The notes under the pieces: model-generated
The model's database searches: none
Seen by the model: the letters and a program-made list of their open reading frames with translations, nothing else
Told to the model about the DNA's origin: nothing
Part shown: one piece after another, positions 25,167 through 35,007 of the stretch
How positions within the stretch are numbered: position 1 is the first letter of the stretch
How the letters are laid out: the number at the start of each line of letters is the position of its first letter
Program-made: the position numbers and the translations under genes
Assembly (NCBI GenBank): GCA_000620185.1
Contig: JHVO01000005.1
Span: forward strand, 124,001-188,000
DNA length: 64,000 nucleotides
Direction of reading: 5' to 3'
From: Geodermatophilaceae bacterium URHB0062
Lineage (GTDB): Bacteria; Actinomycetota; Actinomycetes; Mycobacteriales; Geodermatophilaceae

Positions 25167-25577
25167 TCAGACCTCGTCGTCCTGCTCGGGCGTGGTCCGG
25201 CGGCGCAGCAGACCGGTGACCGAGCCCATGCGGGCCTGCGCCTGACGCAGCCCCGAGATCAACGGCATCAGGTCGTCGTGGATGCGGCGCAGGGTGTCGG
25301 GCACGGTGTCGACGGCTGGGTCGTCGAGCACCCGCCCGACCCGCTCCAGGCCCGGACGCAGCGCACGCACCGGCTCCTCGAGCTCGTCGACGAGCGCCTC
25401 GAGGCGCTCGGCCATGCGCTGGGCGGAGTCGATCGTCTCCCGGGCCGAGGTGGTGGCCGCCGTCAGTTCGCGGACCGTTCCGCTGAGGTCGGCGAGGGTG
25501 CGAGGCAGCTGGGCCAGTGCCTCGGTCTGCTTCTGCAGCAGGCCGATCAGCTCGCTGAGCCCCGGGAGGCGGGGCAT
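25167..25577 (-). CDS. coiled-coil hypothetical protein
   Basis: This 136-residue helical protein contains SELIGLLQKQTEALAQLPRT, then SARETIDSAQRMAERLEALVDELEEPVRAL and RRIHDDLMPLISGLRQAQARMG. ATG 25577 (MPRLPGLSELIG) is chosen; the frame is open up to 20 codons further. Phasins and some membrane-stress proteins look similar, but no signature supports an assignment. It is convergent with the two small coiled-coil genes, only 13 bases apart at the 3' ends. Confidence 0.55.
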   Translation of the reverse strand: MPRLPGLSELIGLLQKQTEALAQLPRTLADLSGTVRELTAATTSARETIDSAQRMAERLEALVDELEEPVRALRPGLERVGRVLDDPAVDTVPDTLRRIHDDLMPLISGLRQAQARMGSVTGLLRRRTTPEQDDEV

Positions 25578-25795
25578 CCCGAGCCCCCGTAACGGATCCA
25601 CGAACGCAACCGTCGGTGACGGGGAACTCGTCCGCAACCGCGGACGCCGCCCGGAGCGGCCCAGCGGCCGTGGTGTCGACCGCTGAACCTGGGCCCTCCG
25701 TGCTGCCGGCGGCCCGGAGGGCCGTAATGCGGTACTGCCCAGCTCCGCGGCGCCGCACGCCTGGACGGGCCACGATCGGGACGGCGCCGGACGGT

Positions 25796-26521
25796 CTACT
25801 CGCCGGGCAGTTCCCCCGTGCGGACCAGGTTCTCCGCCACGTCGCGCACCTTCGTGTTGGTCGTCATCGATATCCGGGCGAGCACGGAGAAGGCCTGGTC
25901 GGCGGTCAGCCGGAGCCGCTCCATCAGGATGCCCTTGGCCTGGTCGATGACCGCCCGCGAGTCGAGGGCGGCGCGGAGGTGGCCGGCCTGCTCGACCGCG
26001 GTCTCGTAGAGGTACATGTTCGACACCGGCACGACGGCGTACGCGGCGAACCGCGACACCAGTTCCCGGGTCCGGCTGTCACCGGCCGGCGTGGTGCGGG
26101 CGTAGACGTTCAGCGCCCCGGAGACCCGCTCCTGGACCGGGAGCGGATAGGACAGGACGCTGCGGCAGCCGACCTCGGCCGCGCGGGCGGCGAACTCGCG
26201 CCAGTCGGTCGGCGAGCGGGTGTCGAGGATCTGGGCCGGCCGTCCCGTGGTCGCCGCCGCGAGGCAGGGGCCGCTGGCCAGTCGGTACTGCGTCTCGTCG
26301 AGGTCCAGGGCGAGCCGACCGCTCGAGGCGACCGTGTGCGCCCGGCTCTCCCGGACGATGGTGACCGAGGTGATCGGCTCCCCGGGCAGGACCCGGCTGG
26401 CCAGCTCGGTCACCTTGTCGACGACCGACTCCAGCGAGTGCTCGGCGAAGGACAGTCGACCGAGCTCCTCGAAGGCCGGCTGGACGGCGACGAGTCCAGG
26501 CTCGTCGTCGGGGGATGTCAC
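25796..26521 (-). CDS. GAF and ANTAR domain-containing RNA-binding regulator
   Basis: This 241-residue protein has a GAF sensor domain (about 15-165, including ITSVTIVRESRAHTVASSG and CRSVLSYPLPVQERVSGALNVY). A C-terminal ANTAR domain follows (about 180-235: RAVIDQAKGILMERLRLTADQAFSVL). ANTAR domains bind paired hairpins in mRNA leaders and prevent termination; GAF-ANTAR proteins are common in actinobacteria. The ligand and target RNAs are unknown. GTG 26521 has GGAGA seven bases upstream. It stands alone, with 264 bases to the next gene upstream (pntB), and I saw no obvious ANTAR tandem-hairpin target nearby. Confidence 0.85.
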   Translation of the reverse strand: MTSPDDEPGLVAVQPAFEELGRLSFAEHSLESVVDKVTELASRVLPGEPITSVTIVRESRAHTVASSGRLALDLDETQYRLASGPCLAAATTGRPAQILDTRSPTDWREFAARAAEVGCRSVLSYPLPVQERVSGALNVYARTTPAGDSRTRELVSRFAAYAVVPVSNMYLYETAVEQAGHLRAALDSRAVIDQAKGILMERLRLTADQAFSVLARISMTTNTKVRDVAENLVRTGELPGE

Positions 26522-26785
26522 GCGTCGCTCTCCGTGGAGTCGCACCGGACGAACACGTGCCGGCGGTCGGTGACGGGACCCGGTGGATTCCAGGGCCTCG
26601 TCCGAAGGCGGGGCCCGGCAACACCGGATCCCCACCGCGCGCCGGCTGTGTGACGCGCGCTCAGGGGCGAAGCATAGCCACTACCGTCGCGGCGCCCGGC
26701 CATCGGCGTTGCGACACCGGTCCTGCGGCGACGCAGGTCATGACCGCCGCAGCTGTCCGGCTCCGATGTGCGGGGTCGGGCGGCG

Positions 26786-28201
26786 TCACAGCGCGCGCAG
26801 GATGTCCTCGACCCGCTCGCGTGCGTCCCCGAAGAGCATCCGGCTGTTGTCCCGGAAGAACAGCGGGTTCTGCACGCCCGCGTAGCCGGTGTTCATCGAG
26901 CGCTTGAACACGATGACCTCGCGGGCCTCCCAGACGCGGAGGACCGGCATGCCGGCGATCGGGCTGGACGGGTCCTCGGTGGCGGCGGGGTTGACCGTGT
27001 CGTTGGCCCCGATGACCAGGACGACGTCGGTGTCGGCCAGGTCGTCGTTGATCTCGTCCATCTCCAGGACGATGTCGTAGGGCACCTTCGCCTCGGCCAG
27101 CAGCACGTTCATGTGCCCGGGCAGGCGACCGGCGACCGGGTGGATGCCGAACCGGACGTCGACGCCTTTGTCCCGCAGGTGGCGCGTCAGCTCGGCGACG
27201 GCGCTCTGCGCCTGGGCGACGGCCATGCCGTAGCCCGGGGTGATGACCACCGACGAGGCGTTCGCCAGCAGCTCGGCGGCGCTCTCGGCGGTGATCTCGG
27301 TGTGCTCCCCGTAGTCGCGGTCGACCGCGGCGCTGCCCTCGTTGCCGAAGCCGCCCGCGATGACCGAGAGGAACGAGCGGTTCATCGCCCGGCACATGAT
27401 GTAGGAGAGGTAGGCACCCGAGGAGCCGACCAGCGCGCCGGTGATGATCAGCAGGTCGTTGCCCAGGAGGAACCCCGAGGCGGCGGCCGCCCAGCCGGAG
27501 TAGCTGTTGAGCATCGAGACGACGACCGGCATGTCGCCGCCGCCGATCGAGGCCACCAGGTGCCAGCCCAGCGCCAGCGCCAGGACGGTCACGACCGCGA
27601 GGACACCGACGCTCGGCTCGATCACGAACACGACCGTCAGGACGGCGAAGACGACCAGCGCCCCCAGGTTCAACCAGTTCCGCCCCGGCAGCATGAGCGG
27701 GTTGCTCTTGATCCGGGCCGACAGCTTCAGGAAGGCGACGATCGAGCCGGTGAAGGTCACCGCCCCGATGAAGACGCCGATGACCACCTCGGCCGAGTGG
27801 ATGCCGCGCTCCGCGCCGCCGAGAACCGGACCGCCGTCGGACCGGGCGACTCCCTCGACCGACAGGTAGCCGTTCCAGCCGACCAGCACCGCGGCCAGGC
27901 CGACGAAGCTGTGCAGCATCGCGATGAGCTCGGGCATGCCGGTCATGGGGACGCTGCGGGCGCGCCACAGCCCGATGGCCGCGCCGGCGGCGACCGCGAC
28001 GGCGATCAGGACGGCGCTGCCGCCCGGGAGGCCGCGGTCGACGACGAGCGCGACGGTCGCGGCCAGGGCCAGGAACATGCCCGCGATCCCGAAGCTGTTG
28101 CCGACCTTGGCGCTCTCGTGCCGGGACAGCCCGGCCAGGCTCAGGATGAACAGCAGACCGGCGACGATGTAGGCCGCCACGGCGGCGCTCGCGACGCTCA
28201 C
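26786..28201 (-). CDS. pntB: NAD(P) transhydrogenase subunit beta
   Basis: This 471-residue protein has nine or so membrane helices (about 1-265) and a C-terminal NADP-binding domain III. The latter shows [16 protein letters not shown] (about 318-333), [23 protein letters not shown] and, near the end, [17 protein letters not shown]. It forms the proton-translocating transhydrogenase with PntA, using the proton gradient to drive NADPH formation from NADH. Its ATG overlaps the pntA stop (ATGA), a normal pntAB coupling. Length matches the family. Confidence 0.95.
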   Translation of the reverse strand: MSVASAAVAAYIVAGLLFILSLAGLSRHESAKVGNSFGIAGMFLALAATVALVVDRGLPGGSAVLIAVAVAAGAAIGLWRARSVPMTGMPELIAMLHSFVGLAAVLVGWNGYLSVEGVARSDGGPVLGGAERGIHSAEVVIGVFIGAVTFTGSIVAFLKLSARIKSNPLMLPGRNWLNLGALVVFAVLTVVFVIEPSVGVLAVVTVLALALGWHLVASIGGGDMPVVVSMLNSYSGWAAAASGFLLGNDLLIITGALVGSSGAYLSYIMCRAMNRSFLSVIAGGFGNEGSAAVDRDYGEHTEITAESAAELLANASSVVITPGYGMAVAQAQSAVAELTRHLRDKGVDVRFGIHPVAGRLPGHMNVLLAEAKVPYDIVLEMDEINDDLADTDVVLVIGANDTVNPAATEDPSSPIAGMPVLRVWEAREVIVFKRSMNTGYAGVQNPLFFRDNSRMLFGDARERVEDILRAL

Positions 28202-29787
28202 GAACGCCGTCCCTGGCCCGCACCGACCGCGGGCCTGGCGGCCGCGGGCGCCGGCCCTCGAGCGAACATCCCGAGCATCCGGCGGGTGACGGCGAAGCCG
28301 CCGAAGACGTTGATGCTGGCCAGCAGGACCGCGACGAAGGCCAGGCCACGCACCACGCCGTCCTCGTTGCTGATCTGCAGGAGTGCGCCCACCACGATGA
28401 TCCCGGAGATCGCGTTGGTCACCGACATGAGCGGGGTGTGCAGCGCATGGTGCACGGCGCCGATGACGTAGAAGCCGACCACGATCGAGAGCGCAAAGAC
28501 CGTGAAGTGGGCGACGAGTGCGCTGGGGGAGAGGGCGGTCACCAGGAACAGCACCGCCGCGGCGACGCCGACCAGCGCCAGCCGCCGTCCCGGTGCCGGT
28601 GGCTTCTGCGGCGGGGGAGCCACGGCCGGTGTCGCCGGTGCGGCGGGCGCCGGGGCGGCCGACACCTGGACCGGTGGCGGGGGCCAGGTCTTCTCGCCCC
28701 GGTGCACGACGGTGATCGAGCGCTGGACCACGTCGTCGAGGTCGAGCACCAGCCGGCCGTCCTTCTCGGGGGTCAGCAGCTTGAGCAGGTTGACCAGGTT
28801 CGTGCCGTAGAGCTGGGAGGCCTGCGCGGGGAGCCGGCCGGGCAGGTCGGTGTAGCCGATGATCGAGACACCGTTGGGCGTCACGACGATCTCGTCGGGC
28901 ACCGACCCCGCCACGTTGCCGCCCTGGGCGGCGGCCATGTCGACGATCACGCTGCCCGACCGCATCGACGCGACCATGTCCTCGGTGATCAGCCGCGGGG
29001 CCGGCCGGCCGGGGATGAGGGCGGTGGTGATGACGATGTCGACGTCGGGCACCTGCTCGGCGTACATCTGCGCCGCGCGCCGATTGAAGTCCTCGCCCAT
29101 CTCCCGCGCGTAGCCGTCCGAGCTGACCTCCGCCTCCCCGGCCGGCACCGCGACGTACTCACCGCCCAGGGAGCGCACCTGCTCGGCGACCTCGGGGCGC
29201 ACGTCTGTCGCCCGCACGATCGCACCGAGGCTGCTCGCCGCGCCGATCGCCGCGAGCCCGGCCACGCCGGCCCCGGCGACGAGGACCTTGGCCGGCGGCA
29301 CCTTGCCGGCGGCGGTGACCTGGCCGGTGAAGAACCGGCCGAAGGTGTGCGCCGCCTCGATCACCGCGCGGTAGCCGGCGATGTTCGCCATCGAGGACAG
29401 CACGTCCATCGACTGGGCGCGCGAGATGCGGGGGACGGCGTCCACCGCGAGGGCCGTGATCGGACGACGGGCCAGCGCCTCGACCAGATCCGGGTTCAGG
29501 GCCGGCGCGAGCAGGCTGATCAGCGTGGCGCCGTCCCGCAGCCGGCCGATCTCCCCGGGCGCGGGCGCGTTCACCCGCAGGACGACGTCGGCCTCCCACG
29601 CGTCGGCCGTCGTCCCGACCGTCGCGCCGGCTGCGCCGTAGGCGTCGTCGGGAAAGCTGCTGCCGGCGCCCGCGCCGGTCTCGACGACCACCTCGTAACC
29701 CAGCTGCACCAGCTGGACGACCGTGGTCGGCGTCGCGGCCACCCGGGTCTCCCGGGCCGTCGTCTCGCGAGGAACTCCGATGCGCAA
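28198..29787 (-). CDS. pntA: NAD(P) transhydrogenase subunit alpha
   Basis: This 529-residue subunit opens with the NAD-binding domain I ([20 protein letters not shown]; then [22 protein letters not shown], about 168-189). A Pro/Ala-rich linker lies at about 390-420, and three or four C-terminal helices (about 420-515) resemble the single-chain E. coli-type PntA. It binds NAD(H) and drives proton-coupled hydride transfer with PntB. TTG 29787 is chosen: it gives the conserved N-terminus and has GGAG seven bases upstream. The open frame beyond it lacks homology. It is cotranscribed with pntB. Confidence 0.95.
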   Translation of the reverse strand: MRIGVPRETTARETRVAATPTTVVQLVQLGYEVVVETGAGAGSSFPDDAYGAAGATVGTTADAWEADVVLRVNAPAPGEIGRLRDGATLISLLAPALNPDLVEALARRPITALAVDAVPRISRAQSMDVLSSMANIAGYRAVIEAAHTFGRFFTGQVTAAGKVPPAKVLVAGAGVAGLAAIGAASSLGAIVRATDVRPEVAEQVRSLGGEYVAVPAGEAEVSSDGYAREMGEDFNRRAAQMYAEQVPDVDIVITTALIPGRPAPRLITEDMVASMRSGSVIVDMAAAQGGNVAGSVPDEIVVTPNGVSIIGYTDLPGRLPAQASQLYGTNLVNLLKLLTPEKDGRLVLDLDDVVQRSITVVHRGEKTWPPPPVQVSAAPAPAAPATPAVAPPPQKPPAPGRRLALVGVAAAVLFLVTALSPSALVAHFTVFALSIVVGFYVIGAVHHALHTPLMSVTNAISGIIVVGALLQISNEDGVVRGLAFVAVLLASINVFGGFAVTRRMLGMFARGPAPAAARPAVGAGQGRRS

Positions 29788-30137
29788 CGCTGCGCTCCAT
29801 TCCTGATGAGGGACTTCCCGCGCGGAAAGTCCTCGCTCCGGTCGGTCCCTCGGCGGACAGAGGGGTCGATCGCAGTGATCATGCCGAACAACGCTCCGTG
29901 AGCGCGGGAGGGGCCGGTGATGTGACGCGTTGCACGTCGCTCCACCGGTCGCCGGCCCGCGGTGCGCCGGTCTCCTTGCGACCGCACGATCGCGCAAGGT
30001 AGCGGCGAGGGCGATTCGGCCGCGGTGGCGAGCGACCCGATTGACGCCCCGCCCGCGGCACCCCGAGCATCGCGCCGCAACGGCACCCGCGCGAGGCCGT
30101 CCCTCGGATGCCGGCGCGGTGCCGGAGGGGGAACGAC
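29788..30137. other. 350-base divergent intergenic region (pntA / heme peroxidase)
   Basis: It should hold promoters for pntAB to the left and the peroxidase to the right. An imperfect palindrome at 29808-29832 (GAGGGACTTCC, then GGAAAGTCCTC) resembles the core of the terminator at 34948. GGAGGGGG near 30123-30131 is the SD of the peroxidase. I see no coding potential or other motif. Confidence 0.5.
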
Positions 30138-31760
30138 ATGCCGCTGATCCCGACCGCGCTGCAGAGGCCGATCGCCGTGACCGTCGACCTGCTGCGGCAC
30201 GTGCCGTTCGGCCCGAGGCTGATCACCGAGGGGTTCGTGGCCCTGCTGGCCAACGCCACCGAGCCTCGGCCGCGCCCGCTCACCCTGGTCGGGGACTACA
30301 CCAGCTGGATCAGCCTGACCGACCGTTCCTTCACCGGCCGGCACCTGCCGCCGCCACCGCCCGGGCAGCCCCTGCCCTCCGAGGCCGAGGTGCTCGAGCT
30401 GTTCCGCCGTCCGCCCGGCGGGGAGAAGCCGTCGAGGGACACATCGGTCATGTTCCTGCTGTTCGCCCAGTGGTTCACCGACAGCTTCCTGCGCACGGAG
30501 CGCAGCGACTGGCGGAAGAACACCTCGACGCAGGAGATCGACTTCTGCCAGATCTACGGGATCTCCGAGCCCCGGACCCGGATGCTGCGCTCGATGGAGG
30601 GCGGCCGGCTGAAGTCGCAGCAGATCGACGGGCAGGAGTACCCGCCGTTCCTGTTCGAGCGGACCCCGGGCGGCGCCTACGTCGTCAAATCGGAGTTCCA
30701 GGGCCTGCACGACGAGGCGTTCCTGCTCGACGTGCTGCTGGCCGGCGTCCCCGACCGGCAGAAGGACCTCTTCTTCGCCGTCGGCCTCGAGCACGGCAAC
30801 TCCACGATCGGCAGCACGGCGCTCGACGTCCTCTTCGTCCGCGAGCACAACCGGATCGCCGGGCTCCTCGCCCGGGAGTACGAGCAGGGCCGGGTCCGGC
30901 CCGCGTGGCCCAGGGACATGAGCCCCGCCGAGCTGGACGAACGGATCTTCCAGACGACCAGGATGATCATGATCGTCCTGGAACTGAAGATCGTGGTGGA
31001 GGAGTACATCCGCCACATCGCGCCCTTCGACCCGCCGCTGACGGTCGTGCCCGGCCTGGCGGCGAACAAGAGGTGGAACCGGCCGAGCTGGATCGCCGTC
31101 GAGTTCAACCTGCTCTACCGCTGGCACATGCTCGTCCCGGACCGCGTGACCACCGACGCCGGCGACGTGGACTCCAAGACCTTCCTGCGCGACAACAACG
31201 CGCTGGTGCTGGAGAAGGGCATCGAGTGGCTGATGGCCCAGTGCTCCCGCTCCCGCGCGGCACGCATCGGGCTGTTCAACACGCCCGCGTTCCTGACGGA
31301 CCGGCGCTCGCCCGACTACCCAGCGGTGGAGGAGCGCTCGATCGCCCTCATGCGGTTCGCGCGGCTGGCGTCCTACAACGCCTACCGGAAGCGCTTCGGG
31401 CTGGAGCCGAAGACGTCCTTCGCCGACCTGACCGCCGACGTCGAGGTGCAGCGGCGGCTCGAGCAGCTCTACAGCGACATCGACGACGTCGAGTGGTACG
31501 TCGGCATCTGGGCCGAGGACCACCCGGGCGACCAGATCATGGGCGACCTGCTCACCGCGATGGTCGGGAACGACGCGTTCACCCAGGCGCTCACCAACCC
31601 GCTGCTGGCGCCCCAGGTCTTCACCGAGGCGACCTTCACCCGGACCGGCCTGACCATCATCACGAGGACGCGGTCGCTCCAGGAGATCCTCGTCCGCAAC
31701 GCTGCCGACCCGGAGGGCGCCTTCGTCAGCTTCACCTACGGGCCGCGGCGCCGGAGCTGA
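30138..31760 (+). CDS. animal-type heme peroxidase (cyclooxygenase/alpha-dioxygenase-like)
   Basis: This 540-residue protein belongs to the peroxidase-cyclooxygenase superfamily. [14 protein letters not shown] (about 315-328) aligns with the proximal-heme region of animal cyclooxygenases (EFN-LYHWH), keeping the catalytic Tyr and the proximal His. [12 protein letters not shown] (about 112-123) aligns with the distal segment FAQHFTHQFF but has Asp where the distal His stands. [29 protein letters not shown] is the typical central helix. There is no signal peptide. Relatives oxygenate fatty acids. ATG 30138 follows GGAGGGGG. It is monocistronic. Confidence 0.85.
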   Translation: MPLIPTALQRPIAVTVDLLRHVPFGPRLITEGFVALLANATEPRPRPLTLVGDYTSWISLTDRSFTGRHLPPPPPGQPLPSEAEVLELFRRPPGGEKPSRDTSVMFLLFAQWFTDSFLRTERSDWRKNTSTQEIDFCQIYGISEPRTRMLRSMEGGRLKSQQIDGQEYPPFLFERTPGGAYVVKSEFQGLHDEAFLLDVLLAGVPDRQKDLFFAVGLEHGNSTIGSTALDVLFVREHNRIAGLLAREYEQGRVRPAWPRDMSPAELDERIFQTTRMIMIVLELKIVVEEYIRHIAPFDPPLTVVPGLAANKRWNRPSWIAVEFNLLYRWHMLVPDRVTTDAGDVDSKTFLRDNNALVLEKGIEWLMAQCSRSRAARIGLFNTPAFLTDRRSPDYPAVEERSIALMRFARLASYNAYRKRFGLEPKTSFADLTADVEVQRRLEQLYSDIDDVEWYVGIWAEDHPGDQIMGDLLTAMVGNDAFTQALTNPLLAPQVFTEATFTRTGLTIITRTRSLQEILVRNAADPEGAFVSFTYGPRRRS

Positions 31761-31888
31761 CAACCCGCCCGTTGGACCGCCCGTCAACACCCCGCTCACG
31801 CCTCCGACCGGGGGATACGGCCGCTCACCCGCGCTCACCCCTATCGGGGGAGCTGCTCACGTTCGAGTGAAGACTTAAGGCCCTAAAG

Positions 31889-31896
31889 GCCGACAT
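31889..31896 (+). promoter_or_regulatory. candidate FliA/WhiG-type -10 element (GCCGACAT)
   Basis: GCCGACAT resembles the -10 word GCCGATAA of motility/sporulation sigma factors, within TTAAGGCCCTAAAGGCCGAC. It is 60 bases upstream of the GGDEF-EAL gene. A convincing TAAA at the expected distance is missing (the place reads AAGA), so this is tentative. Confidence 0.25.
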
Positions 31897-31956
31897 AGTC
31901 CGCGAGAGCGCAGCCGATCGGGCGAACGCAAGGAACAGCAGGGCGAGAGGAGGACC

Positions 31957-34032
31957 GTGTCCGTCAGCGTCAGCATCTCCGACGACGACATGGTGCCGCC
32001 GGAGATCGTCTCCACCATCTTCTACAGCGCCACGGTGAGCGACAGCCTGGCCATCCTGGTCGCCGAGGTGGTCGCCGGTGGCGGCCACCGGCTCACGTGG
32101 GGCAACGAGGGCGCCGCCCAGCTGCTCGGCTACGGCGTCGACGACCTCTACGGCCTGCCCGTCGAGCAGCTGTTCCCGAGCCTGGGCGGCGGCGAGCTCA
32201 AGCTGCTGCTCCGCCGCGAGCGCTCCGCCCGCATGACCCTGCCGGTGCGCATGGCCAACGGCGCGACCTTCGAGGCCGTCGTCATGACCACGCCGTCCCC
32301 CGGTGGGCGCACGTGGACCGTCCGGCTGCTGTCGACCGCGAACGCCCAGGAGCGCGCGCTGCGCGCCACGGCCGACGCGCACGAGCGCCGGTTCTCCGCG
32401 CTCACCGAGCGATCGCCCATCCCGACCCTGCTCTCGGAGCAGGGCATGCGCCTCGCCCACGTCAACGACGCGTTCTGCGCGCTGGTCGGCCGCAGGGCCG
32501 AGCAGCTGCTCGGCACGGGGTGGGTCGACACCGTCCACGAGGACGACCTCGACGGCGTCATCGAACAGGTGGCCGCCGCCCTCGACGGCGGCGAGGTCGA
32601 CATCCAGGCCCGGCTCGTCCGGGAGGACGGCGCGGTGCGGACGACGGTCATCCGATTCGCCCACCTGTTCACCCCCGGCGTCGGCGCCGGCTTCGTCGGA
32701 ACGATCGAGGACATCACCGACCGCCTGGCCTTCGAGACAAAGCTCGCCCACCAGGCCAACCACGACCCGCTGACCGGCCTGCCCAACCGCACGCTGCTGG
32801 CGCAGTACGTGGCCGACCGCTTCGAGCCGGGCACCACCGGCCTGGCCTGCCTCTTCCTCGACCTGGACAACTTCAAGGTCGTCAACGACTCGCTCGGGCA
32901 CGCCGCCGGCGACGAGCTGCTGCTCGAGGTCGCGAACCGCCTGCGCGCCACCGTGCGCCCCGGCGACCTGGTCGCGCGGTTCGGCGGGGACGAGTTCGTC
33001 GTCGTGTGCGAGCGGGTGAGCGAGGCCGACGCCGTCGGCCTCGCCGAGCGGGTCTCGGTCGCGCTCGCCGCACCCATGCACCTCGGCGGCGTGGACATCC
33101 GGCCCTACGCGAGCGTCGGCGTCACCGTGCAGACCGCGGAGCACACCGCGGCCGGCGACCTCATCCGCGACTGCGACATCGCCATGTACCAGGCCAAGGC
33201 CGGCGGAAAGGGACGGATCACCGTCCTCGACCAGCAGGCCCGGGCCGAGGCCCGCGACAAGCTGCGCCTGGTCGCCGACCTCCGGGACGCGATCGACAAC
33301 CGCGACGTCGTCATGTTCTACCAACCGATCTTCGACACCCGGGACGGCAAGCCCGTCGCGGTCGAGTCGCTGGCCCGGTGGGAGCACCCGGAGCGCGGCC
33401 CCGTCAGCCCCGCGGTGTTCGTGCCGCTGGCCGAGGAGAGCGGGCTGATCTCGGCGCTCGGGCTGTTCGTGCTCGACGAGACCTGCCGCCAGCTCGCCGA
33501 GTGGGACCAGCTCCTCGGCGCCGCGGCGCCCGCCCGCGCCAACGTCAACGTGTCGGCGCTGCAGCTCGACGACAACCTCGCGGCCCAGGTCGCGGCGGCG
33601 CTGGAACGGCACGCGCTCGAGCCCGCCCGCATCTCGGTCGAGATCACCGAGTCGGCCCTGATGAAGGACCCGGACTCCGCCCGCGCCGTCCTCCAGCAGC
33701 TGCGCGACCTCGGGGTCGAGCTGGCGATCGACGACTTCGGGACCGGCTACTCCTCGCTGGCCTACCTGCGGCACCTGCCGGTGGACTGCCTGAAGGTGGA
33801 CCGCTCGTTCGTCGCCGAGCTGGCCGACGGCCATGCCGAGATCGCGTCGGCCGTCATCGCGCTGGCCGGCAACCTCAACCTGCGCACCGTCGCCGAGGGC
33901 GTCGAGACCGCGGAGCAGGCCGCCGTCCTCATCCGCCTCGGCGCCACCTACCTCCAGGGCTTCAGCCTCGCCAAGCCGATGAGCGGCGGCCACACGGCCG
34001 CCTGGTTCGCCGCGCGCGGGGAGAAGTCGTGA
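31957..34032 (+). CDS. PAS-PAS-GGDEF-EAL cyclic di-GMP signalling protein
   Basis: This 691-residue protein has two PAS-like sensor modules (about 20-125 and 140-260), a GGDEF domain (about 265-430) and an EAL domain (about 440-690). The diguanylate cyclase site is intact (RFGGDEF), with a product-inhibition RxxD (RPGD) five residues before it. The phosphodiesterase motif reads ESLAR, consistent with ExLxR, and IDDFGTGYSSL and DRSFV are present, so both activities could be real. GTG 31957 follows GAGAGGAGG. It is soluble, with no membrane segments. Its stop overlaps the start of the HDOD gene (GTGA). Confidence 0.92.
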   Translation: MSVSVSISDDDMVPPEIVSTIFYSATVSDSLAILVAEVVAGGGHRLTWGNEGAAQLLGYGVDDLYGLPVEQLFPSLGGGELKLLLRRERSARMTLPVRMANGATFEAVVMTTPSPGGRTWTVRLLSTANAQERALRATADAHERRFSALTERSPIPTLLSEQGMRLAHVNDAFCALVGRRAEQLLGTGWVDTVHEDDLDGVIEQVAAALDGGEVDIQARLVREDGAVRTTVIRFAHLFTPGVGAGFVGTIEDITDRLAFETKLAHQANHDPLTGLPNRTLLAQYVADRFEPGTTGLACLFLDLDNFKVVNDSLGHAAGDELLLEVANRLRATVRPGDLVARFGGDEFVVVCERVSEADAVGLAERVSVALAAPMHLGGVDIRPYASVGVTVQTAEHTAAGDLIRDCDIAMYQAKAGGKGRITVLDQQARAEARDKLRLVADLRDAIDNRDVVMFYQPIFDTRDGKPVAVESLARWEHPERGPVSPAVFVPLAEESGLISALGLFVLDETCRQLAEWDQLLGAAAPARANVNVSALQLDDNLAAQVAAALERHALEPARISVEITESALMKDPDSARAVLQQLRDLGVELAIDDFGTGYSSLAYLRHLPVDCLKVDRSFVAELADGHAEIASAVIALAGNLNLRTVAEGVETAEQAAVLIRLGATYLQGFSLAKPMSGGHTAAWFAARGEKS

Positions 34033-34919
34033 CCGTAACCCCGTTTCCCGGAATGACAGGCAATCCCACGATCACCGCAGTGGCCCCGACGTTCGACATC
34101 GAGCGGATCCTCGCCAGCATCGACACCATGGCCGCCCAACGGCCGGTGGCGGCGCAGATCGTGTCGGTGGCCAACTCCGACGACACCAGTGCCAAGGCGC
34201 TGGCGCGCATCCTCGCCTCGGACGTCGCGCTCGCCAGCCGGGTCATGAAGCTGGCCAACTCCGCCTACTTCGGCATGCGTGGCCGGGTCACGTCGCTGCA
34301 GTTCGCCGTCACGGTGGTCGGCTTCACGACGGTCCGCACGATGGCCACCGTTGCCCTGACGAACCTCGACGACGAGTCGCGCCTGCCCGAGGACTTCTGG
34401 ACGGTCACCACCAGCCTCGCCCTCGCCGCCTCGACGTTGGCGCCGCGCTTCGGTGAGCGCCCGCAGGACGCGCTCTGCATCGGCCTGCTCGCGCAGATGG
34501 GCGCGGCGCTGCTGCACCACAACGACCCGGCGGGGTACGCCGAGATCGTCGACTCGGAGCCCACCTACGCCGGCCGTCGCGCCGCCGAGAGCCGCCGCTA
34601 CGGCCTCAACAGCCTGCGGCTGACCTCCGTGGCCCTCGAGCAGTGGGGCTTCCCGCACACCATGACGGTGAAGCTCAAGGAGGTCGACGACTTCCACTCG
34701 ACGGACGGCGCGCTGCTGCGGTCCGCCTTCGAGGTGGCGGCACGGCTGTGCACGGAGGACTACGAGTCGGTGCCGATCGTGCGGTTGAGCTGCGGCCAGC
34801 TGCGCGAGGACGACCTCGTGCCGGTCCTCGACCAGGTGCGCGGCGACGCCGACGAGCTCCGCCGGGCGATGCTCGGCGACGTGGACGAGCCCGAGGACAC
34901 CGCGACCTGGATCGCCTGA
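34029..34919 (+). CDS. HDOD-domain signalling protein
   Basis: This 296-residue protein has an HDOD domain at about 20-215: RPVAAQIVSVANSDDTSAKALARIL, then SRVMKLANSAYFGMRGRVTSLQFAVTVVG and LCIGLLAQMGAALLHHNDP. HDOD domains lack the catalytic HD pair and act as scaffolds in c-di-GMP, motility and stress signalling. It is coupled by a four-base overlap to the GGDEF-EAL gene, so a joint signalling role is likely. Start GTG 34029. A 19-base-stem terminator follows. Confidence 0.88.
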   Translation: MTVTPFPGMTGNPTITAVAPTFDIERILASIDTMAAQRPVAAQIVSVANSDDTSAKALARILASDVALASRVMKLANSAYFGMRGRVTSLQFAVTVVGFTTVRTMATVALTNLDDESRLPEDFWTVTTSLALAASTLAPRFGERPQDALCIGLLAQMGAALLHHNDPAGYAEIVDSEPTYAGRRAAESRRYGLNSLRLTSVALEQWGFPHTMTVKLKEVDDFHSTDGALLRSAFEVAARLCTEDYESVPIVRLSCGQLREDDLVPVLDQVRGDADELRRAMLGDVDEPEDTATWIA

Positions 34920-34947
34920 GCGCGGACCCCGCCTCGGCTGAGCGTGG

Positions 34948-34990
34948 GCGCCGACGCCCCCTTTCCGCGTGGGAAAGGGGGCGTCGGCGC
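34948..34990. terminator. bidirectional intrinsic terminator
   Basis: A perfect 19-base stem (GCGCCGACGCCCCCTTTCC and its complement) has a 5-base loop. It sits between the convergent HDOD and lipoprotein genes, so it can serve both. Confidence 0.9.
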
Positions 34991-35007
34991 ACTCACTCGG
35001 CGGTGTC

